Positions 34,624-45,743 are shown, numbered from the stretch's first letter. The stretch: 64,000 nt of DNA from Geosiphon pyriformis (GCA_016748015.1 JAAOMT010000198.1:362894-426893), one strand, 5' to 3'. Notes: generated from the sequence alone by a model not told the origin. Made by a program: numbers and translations.

Positions 34624-35250
34624 TTAAGCTTCTTGGGTCGGGTAGGTGTGACTTGCAATTTGGTGGTAGACTTCTACTTCATCTTCGTAATCAAATCCAG
34701 CTAATTCCATAGTGTATTCAATGTATTCTGCTTCTTTCATTTGACGAACATCTTCTTTGGTAGCTCCATTAATTAATGCCATTGCTAAGTCGAAAATCAT
34801 CTCGATATCATGAGGGTAGTGATAAAGTTTGTTGAGAACACTGTTGTATGCTGCATTAAAGGGTGTTCCTCTTTTTACTTTTTCTGAAATTGATAAAGCA
34901 TATTGGCAGGTCTGATTGCAGATGCCTCCTCTCATTGCTACATCAATCCAATTGCATTCTTTCAGTAGCATATCTCCACAAGTCAAACAAAGGGTGTTGT
35001 CTCATTTTCTGCTCCTTTTTATTAGATGGCCCCATCGCTCTCTGTGGCAAGTCTTGCAGTAATAAAAAGTATGATTTTTATATTCTTCTTCAGGTGAAAT
35101 GCAGGCTCCCATTGACAATAGTTTCTTGTGGCAGTCCTTACATTTAAGGAGAATATAGGGGCGTTGTTTCCTTGGTTCGGGTTTTGAGTAAGGTATATTC
35201 TATTCAGAGGTTTTGGGTTCAGTGTGTGTGGTAAAATATTCTTGTTCTGT
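34624..35250 (-). pseudogene. A2 pol: Cys-rich zinc-type module
   Basis: Cys pairs in order: LLKCKDCHKKLLS, FYYCKTCHRERW, LCLTCGDMLL, then GGICNQTCQYALSI. These make two or more CxxC-type zinc sites between protease and dUTPase. A helical segment (AYNSVLNKLYHYPHDIEMIF, INGATKEDVRQMKEAEYIEY) leads to the second Cys cluster next to the dUTPase. In-frame stops occur near 35197, 35012 and 34625. No named family recognised. Confidence 0.75.
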
Positions 35251-35269
35251 TTTATCAGCCCAGTTGGAT

Positions 35270-35860
35270 GTTAATCCAAGAGCCATGAATGTTTCGATTA
35301 TTGGTTTTTTTTCTTCTGGTTCAAATTCAAAAGCCGGGGCTTTTTCAGAGCATTTGTTGAATGTACCACAAATGGCAGGTACCTGGGCATGTTGTCCTTG
35401 ATAGAAGATTGTTAACTCTTGTGTTTCCCAATTCAGATTAGCATTGGCTTTTTGAAGCCAATCATTTCCGACGAGAGCTTAGTACTGGAGTGCGTCCATT
35501 ATAAGAACTTTGACTGGAATGGTAATTCCATCAAGAGTAAACAGAAAATTGTCAATTTCTCTTACTGGGGTCTTTTTCATGCTATCAGCAGTGATGATTA
35601 CTGTTTGAGCTGGTCGGTCGACATTTTTTTTCAACTGTTGCATTAACTGGTAGGTGATAATGCTTCTGGTGAATTCACTGTCTAGGATCAAGCGAATTGG
35701 CTTTCCTTCTACTTCAGCTTCTGTGTACATTGCAGTGATGGCTTTTTGCTCATTAGCCACTGCATTGCTAAACAAGAATGGTGATTCATTTGCTTCAAAT
35801 TCGAAAGGAAAGATATCAGAGAGATTGGCATTTTCAGCAATTCAGGCTGGTGGAATAGTG
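35270..35860 (-). pseudogene. A2 pol: aspartic protease
   Basis: A retropepsin-like sequence: AITAMYTEAEVEGKPIRLIL then DSEFTRSIIT, where A3 has DSGSAGSIIT. The DSG active-site triplet is therefore DSE, a Gly-to-Glu change expected to disable cleavage. The rest follows the family (RPAQTVIITADSMKKTPVRE, DGITIPVKVLIMDALQY, ALVGNDWLQKANANLNWETQ). One stop lies near 35480. Confidence 0.85.
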
Positions 35861-36276
35861 GTGTGGTTATGAGAAGGGTTTTGTTGTTGTTGTGCTGCAG
35901 CTCTACCTTCCAAGAGTACAGTATGGTGAAAATTCTGTTCTTCTGGCATTGTTAAATAACTGGGTTGAGTGTGGTAGTGGTTGAGTCTTGGTTGAGTGGT
36001 ATTTCAGAGAACCAATTGGTTGTTTGAACTGATTCTACTGTTGTTTACTTGGTATCAGTTTTGTGGTGTGGATTGATTTTGTGTAATCAGTCTTCGAGCA
36101 GGTACTTGATAATGTTGTGTGGATGGTTGTTGGTATTGCTGTTGAATTGGTTGTGAGGTGGGCTGATAATAGTTATTTTGGTATTGGGGTCTTGGTGGAT
36201 AGTAAGCTGGTGGTGATGGTTAATAATAAGATTGCTGTGGTGGAGAGTAACGTTGATTACCCCTATTTTGTTGGTC

Positions 36277-37752
36277 TCATTGTAGCTTTCTGCAATCTTT
36301 TTTCCAGTGGTCAGAGATTTCACAGTAATGGCAATTCTGGGGCTGGTTATTGGAAAGTAGTGTAAAGTTATTTTGATTTCGTCTTTGGGGTGGTTGATCT
36401 TTTTGTTGTTGTTGGTTGGTAAAATAGTTTTCGACCTTCTTTGTGAGTTGGTTAATTTTTTCCTCAGCTGCTGAGCTGGTTTCTCTAATTGCCAAATTTA
36501 CAAGTTTTGTACAATTGGCCTCTTCCATGGCCATCTCGTATCTTTTCACATGCTGTATGGCAGAGTTTAAATCTTCTGGTGCATATGGACGAACCTTTTT
36601 AATTAGTTTATCTTTTAGACCAGTGATAAATTGATCCAAGATTTGAGCATCGGAATAATAATTGTTTGTCTCAAGTTGGCAAATCCATCTGAGAAGTTTA
36701 TTGAATTTCCCAATATAAGTCATAATGGATTCGGAGGGTTTTTGTTTGATATTTCAAAAACAATTGCGAAGAGTAATGAAGGTATTATTGTCGGTGAACT
36801 GTTCAAGGAAGACTGCTTTGAAAGCGTTCCAATCATTGAATGGGGTGGCCAGGTTTTCAAACCATTCTCCTGCTGTTTCTTTGAGAAAGTATGGAATTGT
36901 TTTTAACATTCTGGTGGCATTCCATCCATTTGCATCTCCAGTTTTAGTAACTTGGTTGAGCCATTCTTGAGGACTGGTCTCAATGTCTTTTCCATTAAAG
37001 TCAGAGATTTTTGCAATGTATGTTGTCATTTTGTCTTCTTTGTTTTCACTGTCTATTGATTCTTCTTCAGTTATTTCAGAGTTGTTTTCTTTATTTGCTG
37101 CTATCTCAGAGTGTTTACTTTGATTTTCAGCTAGAAAATCAAGGAGATTGGAACTAGTTTGAAGAGGTTCTTGTTGTCTGGTGGGACTTCTGAGTGATGT
37201 AAAATCTTTTGGTCTTGCAAATCAATTCAAGGGTGAATTAGGTGTTTGTGCTTGTACAAGTGAAGCTGGAAAAGGTGTGATAGTAAATGGAAGTTTTGAG
37301 CTGGTTCCTTGTTCAGGTGTTTGTAGATGTTTGAATGATATTTTGGAAGTATTGGGTGTTGTGTAAACAGGTCAGTTATCTTTTTGTCTTTTGTTGCTAC
37401 TGGTTTCAGGTTCAGATTCGAGTTCAAAGGCAAATTGTGCATTTGCAGGATATTTTTCTTCACAGAATTGAATGATATTATAATCGAGTTCCTCAAAATA
37501 AGTAGCACAAGCTTCAGCACTAATGTTTTCTGATTCAGTATTGGAATAGTGTAGTATGTTCTCAAGAAGATCTCTTTTAACTGTTGTAATGTTATAGTTC
37601 CCAAAGAGGTAGTTGTTGATTCGATTTTCAATGTATTGAAAAAGTGTTTTCTTGAAAGCTATAATTTCGTCGCATATTTCAAATTGTTGTTTACAGTGTG
37701 TGTAAATTGATTGATAGTACTCTAAGGTTGTGATGTCTGAGGCAGTCGCCAC
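36277..37752 (-). pseudogene. A2 gag: capsid-like region and zinc knuckle
   Basis: The retrotransposon-gag domain reads EWLNQVTKTGDANGWNATRM, LKTIPYFLKETAGEWFENLA, FKAVFLEQFTDNN and LDQFITGLKDKLIKKVRPYA. A basic, Gln-rich stretch leads to a CCHC knuckle, NCHYCEISDHWKKDCRKL (about 36340-36290), which binds RNA in this family. Stops occur near 37370, 37213 and 36753. At the expected N-terminus (37752) the codon is GTG rather than ATG, as in A3. Gag shares its frame with protease and dUTPase downstream, so no gag-pol frameshift is needed. Confidence 0.88.
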
Positions 37753-37774
37753 TTTGAATTTGTTGCTGTGTTAT

Positions 37775-37792
37775 TTCCGTGGGAGAGCACCA
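37775..37792 (-). promoter_or_regulatory. A2 primer-binding site
   Basis: Two bases inside the 5' LTR, the minus strand reads TGGTGCTCTCCCACGGAA. Its complement, TTCCGTGGGAGAGCACCA, has the layout of a tRNA 3' end: CCA, a discriminator A, a 7-base acceptor strand, and C at position 61. The tRNA was not identified. Confidence 0.7.
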
Positions 37793-37794
37793 AA

Positions 37795-38777
37795 TGTTAC
37801 CGGAGGTTTTTGGTCTCTTTTCTGTAATGTTGTTGATACTTATTTGCTGTGAATTCACATTTTCTGGATGTGGTTGAACCTCCAGTAACTGAATTTTTGA
37901 CTTCAAATTATCTCCTATAATTTGAACTTGCTGGGCTTATGAGTGGAATGGCCAATTCCATGCCAGTTGCTTTATGTAGTTACGTTGTAGTAAACATCAA
38001 CTCTTTCCCAGGAATTGCTCATCTGGAAGCTCACTAAAAATGTGTAGTTACTTTGCTGTGAAAGTCAACTCTTCTACAGGAATCTCATCTGTAGGCTACC
38101 ATAATGATTGTAATAAGAAAAGAAAAAAAAATAAAAGAAATGTAAAAGAAATAAGATTTTTATTAAGGGAACGTTTTTCTATCCAGGCCTAGAGTCACTA
38201 ACAGTTTACTGAAATTGGTAGCTAATCAATTTTGAAATGTTAGTTGGGTTTTGGGGATTTTCCAAGTACAATAATTAAAGAATTTGGTTTTTTAAATTAT
38301 TTGATATTTATTTCTTTTTGTGTGTATAGGAATGGTTTTAAGAGATAAATCTAAAGTAAGATACATTTTCTTGAAGAGAGAAGCTTTTTTTTTATACAAC
38401 TTGTCGTAACACTATTCTATGAACTTGAACTTTGCTATTTTCTACAATTTCGCTGAACTAAAGATACATTTCGGTGAACTACAAGTTATTTCTGCGAACT
38501 ATTAGATATTTTGGTGAACTATCAATTATTTTGGCAAATTTCTATAAATTTTGGCAAACTTCTGAATGTTACATAGTTCGGAGTATTGCATGATTGATTA
38601 TCGCAATTAGGTTATATTTGTGTTGTGTACAATTTGGGTTATTAATTAAATGATAATTTCGGACATTCTTTGCTAATGTAATAAGTGATAATTTAAAATG
38701 ATAATATATGCTAATTAATGATAGGAATTATAAGATAGTTTCATGCTAAATGATATTTCTAATTTCATCTGGTAACA
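37795..38777 (-). repeat. A2 5' LTR (983 bp)
   Basis: Plus strand begins TGTTACCGG and ends CTGGTAACA. It is 19 bases longer than the 3' LTR, mainly because of an extra repeat unit, GGCAAATTTCTATAAATTTT, near 38532-38551 in the U3 repeat cluster. The TATA region (near 38390) is altered by T-run expansion. Confidence 0.93.
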
Positions 38778-39327
38778 ATGTGCCCTTCAAAACTAAAAAG
38801 TTGTTCCCATAAAAAACATCAAAAGTGCTATATACTAAAGAAATCCTATCAGAGAGAATCTTGGAAAGAATTTTGCGAGCTGTTTCAATTAAAGCAATAG
38901 GATAAGTATTTATCAAAATACTCTCCCAGTCATAAGGCTTAGGAATTATTAAGATCCAAGCCTTCTTTCAAGAGCTGAGTACAGATTCACAAGCCAAACA
39001 AGAGTTCAAAGTATTAAAGCAGATTAAGAACTGATTTATCACAATACTTTCAAAGCTCATTCAAGACACCCAAGAGGCCAGCAGCTTTACTATCAGGCAA
39101 ATTAAAAACTATCCTATACAATTCATCAAATCCAATTGAACACATCACACCAGAAAAAGCTTCATCAAAAACATATTCCAAAGGTTAATATTGATGGCTC
39201 CAATAATTGAAAACATCATTGACCACTCAATGCCTTCTAATCCAGTCTTCTATGATTGTATTTATCTTAGATTTGACCAACTCTGGCTCCAAGACCAACT
39301 TATTGCCCACAACTAAATAATCTAATA
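38778..39327 (-). pseudogene. L3 ORF2, middle block (linker to RT)
   Basis: The block continues the LINE between the A2 and pogo insertions. On the minus strand it encodes the homologue of L2 residues around VDVIIEKWTR, LDYIFDGAFSNVM, the conserved NL(S/P)D(G/S)KAA segment and LIETACKILSKILSDRIS. Stops such as the Trp-to-stop near 38968 break it. Its right end is TA, the duplicated target of the pogo-like element. Confidence 0.85.
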
Positions 39328-39347
39328 CAGTAAACTCTCTCTATAGT
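39328..39347 (+). repeat. Left terminal inverted repeat of the pogo-like element
   Basis: CAGTAAACTCTCTCTATAGT pairs with the inverted right end TAGTGAATTCTCTTTATAAT at 15 of 20 positions. CAGT ends with TA target duplications are typical of pogo elements. Confidence 0.85.
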
Positions 39348-39601
39348 CCCTCTGGTTATAGTCACTATCTTCTTATAATTACATTTTTTTAAAAACCAAA
39401 ACTATTTATATATAATATTATCTCCTTATAGTCACTTTTACTATATTTATCTTCTTATAATCCCTATTTCCACAAACATAATAGCAGAATATAAGTAATT
39501 TCCACTCTTTATAGTCACACTATAATTATATGATATTAGATATAAACATTAGATGTTATCTCATATTTAATCGGACATATACAGTTAGGGAAATTTCCTG
39601 A

Positions 39602-40404
39602 TTGTCAATGGAAATCATTCTTTTTATGGTAGTAAAAAAAATTAGAGAAGTTTCTGAAAACGATTGTAAAACACTAAACAAAATTTCTCAAATATTACAA
39701 CATTCAATTATTCTTCTTTATAAGCCACCACTGCCATCAGAAGACAATAACAGAACTATTATATCTGGCTTGTTATTTGTAAGTATTATGAGAGTTTTAA
39801 TAATAGTTGACATATGGTACAGTACTGCTGCTCTTGGTGCTTTGGAGACTGGTAGTGCTTTGAAGGCTGTTGCTACAAGTATCAATGAAGTTACTCTGAA
39901 TCAAACTTTGGCTAATGAGATTACTTTTTCTCCATATTGGAAGAAGGAATTAACAGACCTACAAGCAATAATAATGGCCCAATGGGATCTTTTAGGAACA
40001 AGTTTGTTAATGGGACATTGCTTAAGCAAATTAACTGGAAACAGAATTCAAATTTACCTTTCCTTAGAAAAAGAAATGTGATCAGTAATAAAACTCAGAG
40101 CATGAGAATTCTAATATATACCCAATAAATACATTTTCATACCAACTTTGATATTCATGATTAAAAAAGAGCTCCATATTAGCAATCATATTCATCATTC
40201 GACCAATATTTAGTATTAGTGAGTGAAAGTTTGACTGATAGTTTTAAAGATGTATTAAAAATCAACTTTTTTGGGACAAATAAATCCATGTTAAATGCTT
40301 TTCATAATTCAAACATAATCATGCAGAATAGAGATTCAGATTTAGACTCAATATATTATGTTTTAAAAATGCCAATTATAAATGGTAATACACCCAACCC
40401 AAGG
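39602..40404 (+). pseudogene. Unrecognised coding-like region in the pogo-like element
   Basis: Two open stretches, 39602-40081 (159 codons) and 40219-40404 (62 codons), lie in the left part of the element. The first contains an intron-like GTAAGT...ACAG segment at about 39779-39830, and then SALKAVATSINEVTLNQTLA and TGNRIQIYLSLEKEM. The second reads SLTDSFKDVLKINFFG. Neither is recognised, and in such AT-rich DNA a spurious origin is possible; the lengths are more than expected by chance here. Confidence 0.35.
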
Positions 40405-40560
40405 TAAACAAAACTGTACACAATACAATATATTTCTAACTTCTTGAAGGATATTTATTAGGCTGTCACACAATTAACTTGATAGCTTCGAAAACATGAT
40501 TACTTAAAAGAGATATTAGAGAGTTAATAATAGGTAATAGTTGTGATTTTATTAACAAAT

Positions 40561-41600
40561 TTACATTTTTTGATGATCTGCTTCTTTACTTGTTACTGGA
40601 ATTGATTTTCAAGTACCTAACAATATTTTCTTAATTCACCTTGCTTTAAAAAAGTCTATTCTTTTCATCCATGCAATTTCACTGAATTTTTTTATTTTTT
40701 CACTTAATATTCATTCATGGCCAATATCACAAAAAATACAATTAGAGACATTTGGATTTACAAACTGTGTCTTTCTTATCTGAACTCGAAATCAATTTGA
40801 TTCAGCAATAAAACTAGGATGTGTATGAGACCTGTATATTTTACTTTTAGAATATCCGATGACATTAAAGAAGTTAGTATGCAATCTCTCAAATTTGATA
40901 CAGTTACATGCTGCAATTTTCCAATGTCATTGTGAAGGTGTAGAAGGAATCAACAATTTGAGCATTTTGTTAAATTTTTCAAGTATTGCATTATGGCCTT
41001 AATGTTGATTTGAAAGTTTAGATCAAGAAATTACAATTTTTTTTTGAATTAGCTTGCAAACTTCAGGCTTTAATTGTAGCCATTGTTCTTTATCAGCAAT
41101 TTCAATTAATTGGTAAATAAAATGGTGCCGAGCAGACCAAATTGGTGCAAACATTTGTCTAACTGCAAATCTTAATGAAGACTTATTAAAACAAACTTCA
41201 GTGTGAAAGTTAATAATTGCTTGTAAATAAAAAAAGACTTGTTCATACTTTAACCTAAACATGGAATCTGTTTCATTTTGGGCCCATTCTAAGTAATCTT
41301 TAACAGATGGATTTTTCTTAGAAACAATATATGGCCATATTAATTTGGAAGCCATTACATGCCTATATATATTACATATCAAATTCCATGACTTATGATG
41401 ATCAGAACATTTTTTAAAAAATTGCAGTTGACTTTTACTCTGATATCTCTGACATTGTGCAAAGTATTTTATATTGATATTTCAATTGATATAGACATTG
41501 CTATGTTTGGAGGGCTTGACAACATAACATTGTGCTATCTTCTATGCGATTATACAAGTATGTGGAGAATCAAATTAACAGTCTTCATTATTAATCATTA
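40561..41600 (-). pseudogene. Divergent cargo-like gene in the pogo-like element, unknown protein
   Basis: One minus-strand frame of more than 330 codons runs from about 41600 to TAA at 40561, with about nine in-frame stops, most of them TGA. The section 41382-41023 is open for 119 codons (ASKLIWPYIVSKKNPSVKDY, FRLKYEQVFFYLQAIINFHT, FAPIWSARHHFIYQLIEIAD). Further on are NWNINIKYFAQCQRYQSK (upstream), CIKFERLHTNFFNVIGYSKS and a NCIFCDIGHE metal-site-like motif. I do not recognise the family. It points away from the transposase, with about 270 bases between the starts, so both could share a promoter region. Confidence 0.6.
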
Positions 41601-41871
41601 GTTGGAGGTAAGAGACAAAAAGTGTCACAGATGTATTATTAAAATTAGGTTTCTTTTTACTGAGAATCTGTCATTTGTACTTAGAATCCTACAGTTGGAT
41701 TAAAAACTTTATTTTTATAATTTGACTGCTTTTTATAATCTGAGGCATCTCATATGACATGAAACACCTCACATATCCGATTAGATATAAGGCAAAATGA
41801 CATTTGAGACATAACAAATATATTAATACATTATAAAAGCAAAATGCAATAAAAAGTGTGTTCTTATTAGC

Positions 41872-43431
41872 ATGCCAAAAAACGTGAACCAAAAACAAGC
41901 AGCAATCTCCTTGGAGACTAAAAAAACTCTCTGTTAGTACAAACTAGAGCATTTTGACTACTCAGCAAATAGACTTATTAAAATATTTAATCTAAAGGTT
42001 GACCACTCCACTGTAACAAAGATACTCACAAAATCAGACTGATGAATTGAAAAGAATGTATCTGACAACTCTGGTTAATTGACAAAGGACAGAAAAAAGA
42101 TGTTTCTGAAAATAAATGATGCACTGAGAGAATGGATGCTTGGAGCACTAGCTACCAACTGCATTCTTACTGAAAAAATTTTACAAATGAAAGCCCTTAA
42201 GTTTGCTAAAAAGTTTCCAAAAAAAAATAACTTTAAAGCATCAGATGGTTGGTTAGAAAAGTTCAAGAAACGTCATAATTTGCATCACATTAAGATACAT
42301 GGCAAAGCAAACAGTGCCCTCTTGGAAATTTTACCAAAGGAATGAGAGAAACTGCGTGAGATTATCAGTGAATATGATCTAAATAATGTTTACAATACTG
42401 ATGAGACAGTATTATTCTTTAGAATACCACCAAATGCAACTTTGGCAACAAGATCTACCTCTGGCACCAAGCATAATAAGAGTTGAATTACCATACTTCT
42501 TGCTTGTAATGCAACAGGCAGCATCAAGTTGCAGTCTTTAATTATTGGCAAAGCTACAAAACCATGATGTTTTTGCAATATTAATATGAATGCACTTCCA
42601 ATCACTTATTATTACAATACAAAAGCATAGATGCAAACCAATATTTTTAGTGAATAGCTTAATTTATTAAATGAAAAAATGCATCACAAGAAAAAAAAGA
42701 TTTTGCTATTGCTTGATAATGCTGGTCTCCATGATAGAAAATCTTCTGTATTATCTAATATTATGATTAAATACTTACTATTCAATACAACATTCCATTT
42801 GCAACCATTAGATGCAAGAATTATTGCATTTTTTAAGGCACAATACCAAAAGTTGTTTCTTTTCCATCTTATTAATTAGTATGATAACAAGATTCCAATA
42901 TTAACAGTAACATTAAAGGATGTGGTTGACTTTTTAATTAATGCATGGTCAGTAGTAACAACAACTACAATCCAAAACTGTTGGTGTCATATGAGAATTC
43001 TGAATAATAATCAAATGCCAGCCCATCTATTAGATATTAAACAAGAACTCTTACAAGAAGTACAAGTTTTTATTGAGCATGTTAATATTGATAAGCTATT
43101 GGCAATAGACTTCATTAATATTGACAAGTTTGAACCATTATTTACTTATGTCTCAGAGAATGAAATTGTGGATTTTATTAACAACAAGTATAGTGGAAAT
43201 TCTAATGCAAATAAAGATTTAGAAAGTGAAAATGAAGATAAACCTTTGCCTTTGCTATCTACACATCAAAGTAAAATTGCACTTGAAAATACATTGCACT
43301 ATTGTGAAGAGCAGTATAGTGAAAAAGTTGATTTAAACTTTTTTAAAACTTTGAGAACATTAATTTGTAATACTGTTCTCAAAGTTCAAGAAGAGAAAAA
43401 ACAGTTGCAAATAGATAGCTTTTTTAAATAA
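41872..43431 (+). pseudogene. pogo/Tigger-type transposase
   Basis: One frame of 519 codons plus stop, no net frameshift, with about ten stops (for example near 41935, 42040, 42343, 42484, 42565, 42628). N-terminus MPKNVNQKQAAISLETKKTL is typical of the first helix-turn-helix. A CENP-B-type HTH follows, ASDGWLEKFKKRHNL. The DDE catalytic core reads VYNTDETVLFFRIPPNATL (first Asp), LLLLDNAGLHDRKS (second Asp) and LQPLDARIIAFFKAQYQKL (third Asp), so all three acidic residues remain. It cuts and pastes DNA at TA sites in this family. The acidic C-terminus (SENEDKPLPL) is also usual. Confidence 0.9.
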
Positions 43432-43552
43432 AATATATATAATTGGTTATTATATTATGCATGTAATATATAGATCATGTGATAAGATATTGATCATTTT
43501 TTATAGTCACATCTCTCTATAGTTACCACAAATGTGCTAACCAAAAAGTGTG

Positions 43553-43572
43553 ATTATAAAGAGAATTCACTA
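43553..43572 (-). repeat. Right terminal inverted repeat of the pogo-like element
   Basis: Inverted copy of the left end; on the minus strand it reads TAGTGAATTCTCTTTATAAT. TA follows at 43573-43574 as the duplicated target. Confidence 0.85.
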
Positions 43573-44751
43573 TACCACTTTACAAGAAAGATGCTCTAGT
43601 ACACTTCTGATGATATGACCCTTATCCAATTCAAAATTTTCTATCCTCTTGCAAATTGCCTGTCTGATATGAGATTTTTCAGCATGCTTTGATTTTAACA
43701 ATTTGGAAGAGCAATAAGACTTCCTTACTTTAGCCAGCTTAGAACAAACAGCATTAAAACTATCATTTAAAAGAAAAAGAGATTTTACTCTCACCATACC
43801 ACCATTATCAATTCTATCTCAAGTCTTTAACAATAAAACAAAATCCTTACTAGAAGCCAAATGAGAAGCTTTCACTAACTTGGATACCAGTAACTCAAGT
43901 TTATGAAACTTAAAAGACACTTTGGTAAAAACACTATCAAAACCCTTGAACCACTTTTTTCTAAAAGTGCTATTGGCAGAAAAAACTATTATCTTGTAAC
44001 AACAGCCCACATTGTATCCAGATCCAAAAATGATTTAGCTCTAGCAAACTCATTCAAAAACATAGTAGTATTAGCTACCATGACATTCTTAAACTTGCAC
44101 CATTTTACTACATTAGCATTTTTGACATCAAACTTTTAACAATCTTTATTAGTTTGTTTTCATTGTGAAGACAGCTACATATCCAACAAATCACCAAGAC
44201 CCATGGAGACAACAACAGTCTTGTAATTAGTATTAAAATAGTTTATTACTTCAGCCATACTGCAGTTCACTATTGAATTAACCAAATTAAAAGAAATAAA
44301 CATGTAATCAATCACTTTGGTGACTCCATGAAAATTGCACCATATCAACATTTTAGCAATTGAGCCCTCACCCAAAAAGTTGACCAAACCCAAATCAAGA
44401 CACTTTTTGTAACTGGCATATTTACAAGAACTATCTTCATTGAAGTCGCCACCAAGAATGATAAAAGAAGACTCATTTACAGCTTTAGCAATAAGAGAGT
44501 TAATCTCACCAGCTTGGGAGAAATGAACTGAGAAAGAGACACCAGCATAAAGCCCCAGAATTGAAACAAAAAGTTTATTTTTGAAGAGCAACTTGATAGA
44601 AAAAAGCCAACCAGGTACTTCAAAAATCTTAAACATGTGCTTTGTCAAAGAATTGTCTATGACTATAGCAACACCTGAACCCAAATAGCCAGAGTTCATA
44701 CCTGAAGTAAACACATAGACACTACTAAATTTGTTAATAATTCAAAGACAG
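43573..44751 (-). pseudogene. L3 ORF2, N-terminal block (AP endonuclease and linker)
   Basis: AP endonuclease is well preserved in 44714-44175: SGMNSGYLGSGVAIVIDNSL, SIKLLFKNKLFVSILGLYAG, GGDFNEDSS and KVIDYMFISFNLVNS. The linker (NSTFRKKWFKGFDSVFTKVS) follows down to the pogo insertion. The first ~50 residues of ORF2 and all of ORF1 are beyond the A3 LTR at 44752. It has stops and a frame change near 44150. Confidence 0.87.
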
Positions 44752-45741
44752 TGTTACCAGTAAAATTTTAGCTATTAATTAGCATAAAATTACCCTTATA
44801 ATTCCTATAATTAATTAGTATATTAATATCATTTCAAATTATCATTTATTATTTAATCAATTATCACATATCACGATTCAATTAAATAATCCAATTAGTA
44901 TAACAAAAAGTAGAATGATCAAATTACACAATACCCTGAACTTTGTAACATTCAAAAGTTCACCGAAATTTACAGAAATTCGCCGAAATTTATAGAAATT
45001 CGCCGAAATTATGAATAGTTCACCCAAATTAATCAATAGTTCAGCGAAATAACTTGTAGTCCATCAAAATGTATCTTTAGTTTGCCAAAATTGAGCAAAG
45101 AGAAAAAGTGCAAGTTCATAGACTAGTACTACAACAAGTTGTATAAAAGAAGAGCTTTTCTTTTCAAGAAAATATATCTTACTTTAGATTTATCACTTAG
45201 AACCATTCCTATATACACAAAAAGAAATAAATATCAAATAATTCAGAAAAACCAAATTCTTTAATTATTGCACTTGAAACATCCCCAAAACCCAACTAAC
45301 GTTTTGAAATTGATTAGCTACCAATTTTGGTAAACTGTTAGTGACTCCAGGCCTGAATAAAAAACGTTTCTCTTAATAAAATCCTATTTCTTTTACATTT
45401 CTTTTATTTTTATTTTTTTTTCTTATTATAATCATTAAGGTAGCCTACAGACAAGATTCCTGTAGAAGAGTTGACTTTCACAGCAAAGTAACTACACATT
45501 TTTAATGAGCTTCCAGATGAGCAATTCTTGGGAAAAAGTTGACATTTACTACAACGTAACTACATAAAGTAACTGGCAAGAAATTGGCCATTCCACTTAT
45601 AAGCCCAGCAGTTCAAATTATAGGAGATAATTTAAAGATAAATTCAGTTATTGGAGGTTCAACTACTTCTAGAAAACGTGAATTTGCAACCAACAGACAA
45701 TTACAACATTCAAAAAAAGAGACCAAAAACCTCTGGTAATA
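44752..45741 (+). repeat. A3 5' LTR (990 bp)
   Basis: Begins TGTTACCAGT and ends CCTCTGGTAATA (mutated from GGTAACA). It holds an enlarged CCGAAA repeat cluster at about 44950-45085 and TATAAAAG at 45142-45149. No second LTR of this copy is in the window. Confidence 0.9.
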
Positions 45742-45743
45742 TT

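Larger units (their letters stand above)
32623..38777 (-). mobile_element. Gypsy copy A2, internally deleted derivative with both LTRs
   Basis: Two LTRs (32623-33586 and 37795-38777) flank gag, protease, Cys-rich module, dUTPase and the end of ORF3. RT, RNase H, integrase and the start of ORF3 are missing: dUTPase joins ORF3 at about 33842-33866. It sits in LINE L3; flanking ACGT (32619-32622) and ATGT (38778-38781) form a 4-bp target duplication with one difference. Gag to dUTPase is one frame with few stops, making this the best preserved A-family protein region here. Confidence 0.93.
39328..43572 (+). mobile_element. pogo/Tigger-like DNA transposon (4,245 bp) with extra genes
   Basis: It starts CAGTAAACTC and ends GAATTCACTA, with inverted ends matching 15 of 20 positions (all differences are transitions), and is flanked by TA at 39326-39327 and 43573-43574. 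Homologous LINE L1 sequence near 9020-9030 shows the uninterrupted site. It encodes a transposase with a CENP-B-type helix-turn-helix and a DDE domain on the plus strand, a divergent gene on the minus strand, and other ORFs near its left end. It is inactive through nonsense codons. Confidence 0.92.
29690..44751 (-). mobile_element. LINE L3, split by gypsy A2 and by a pogo-like transposon, 5' end cut by gypsy A3
   Basis: Three blocks of one LINE, read on the minus strand: 44751-43573 (endonuclease and linker), 39327-38778 (linker to RT) and 32622-29690 (RT, RNase H, tail). Joined in order they match L2 ORF2 with no loss or gain at the two insertion points, which proves the nesting. The 5' part, including ORF1, lies beyond the A3 LTR that begins at 44752 and is not in the window. 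The 3' UTR (29690-29800) matches L2. Confidence 0.92.

Noticed and set aside
36087-36323. His/Asn-rich ORF in A2 as a possible small protein
   Set aside because: Off-frame reading of the low-complexity gag tail next to the zinc knuckle.
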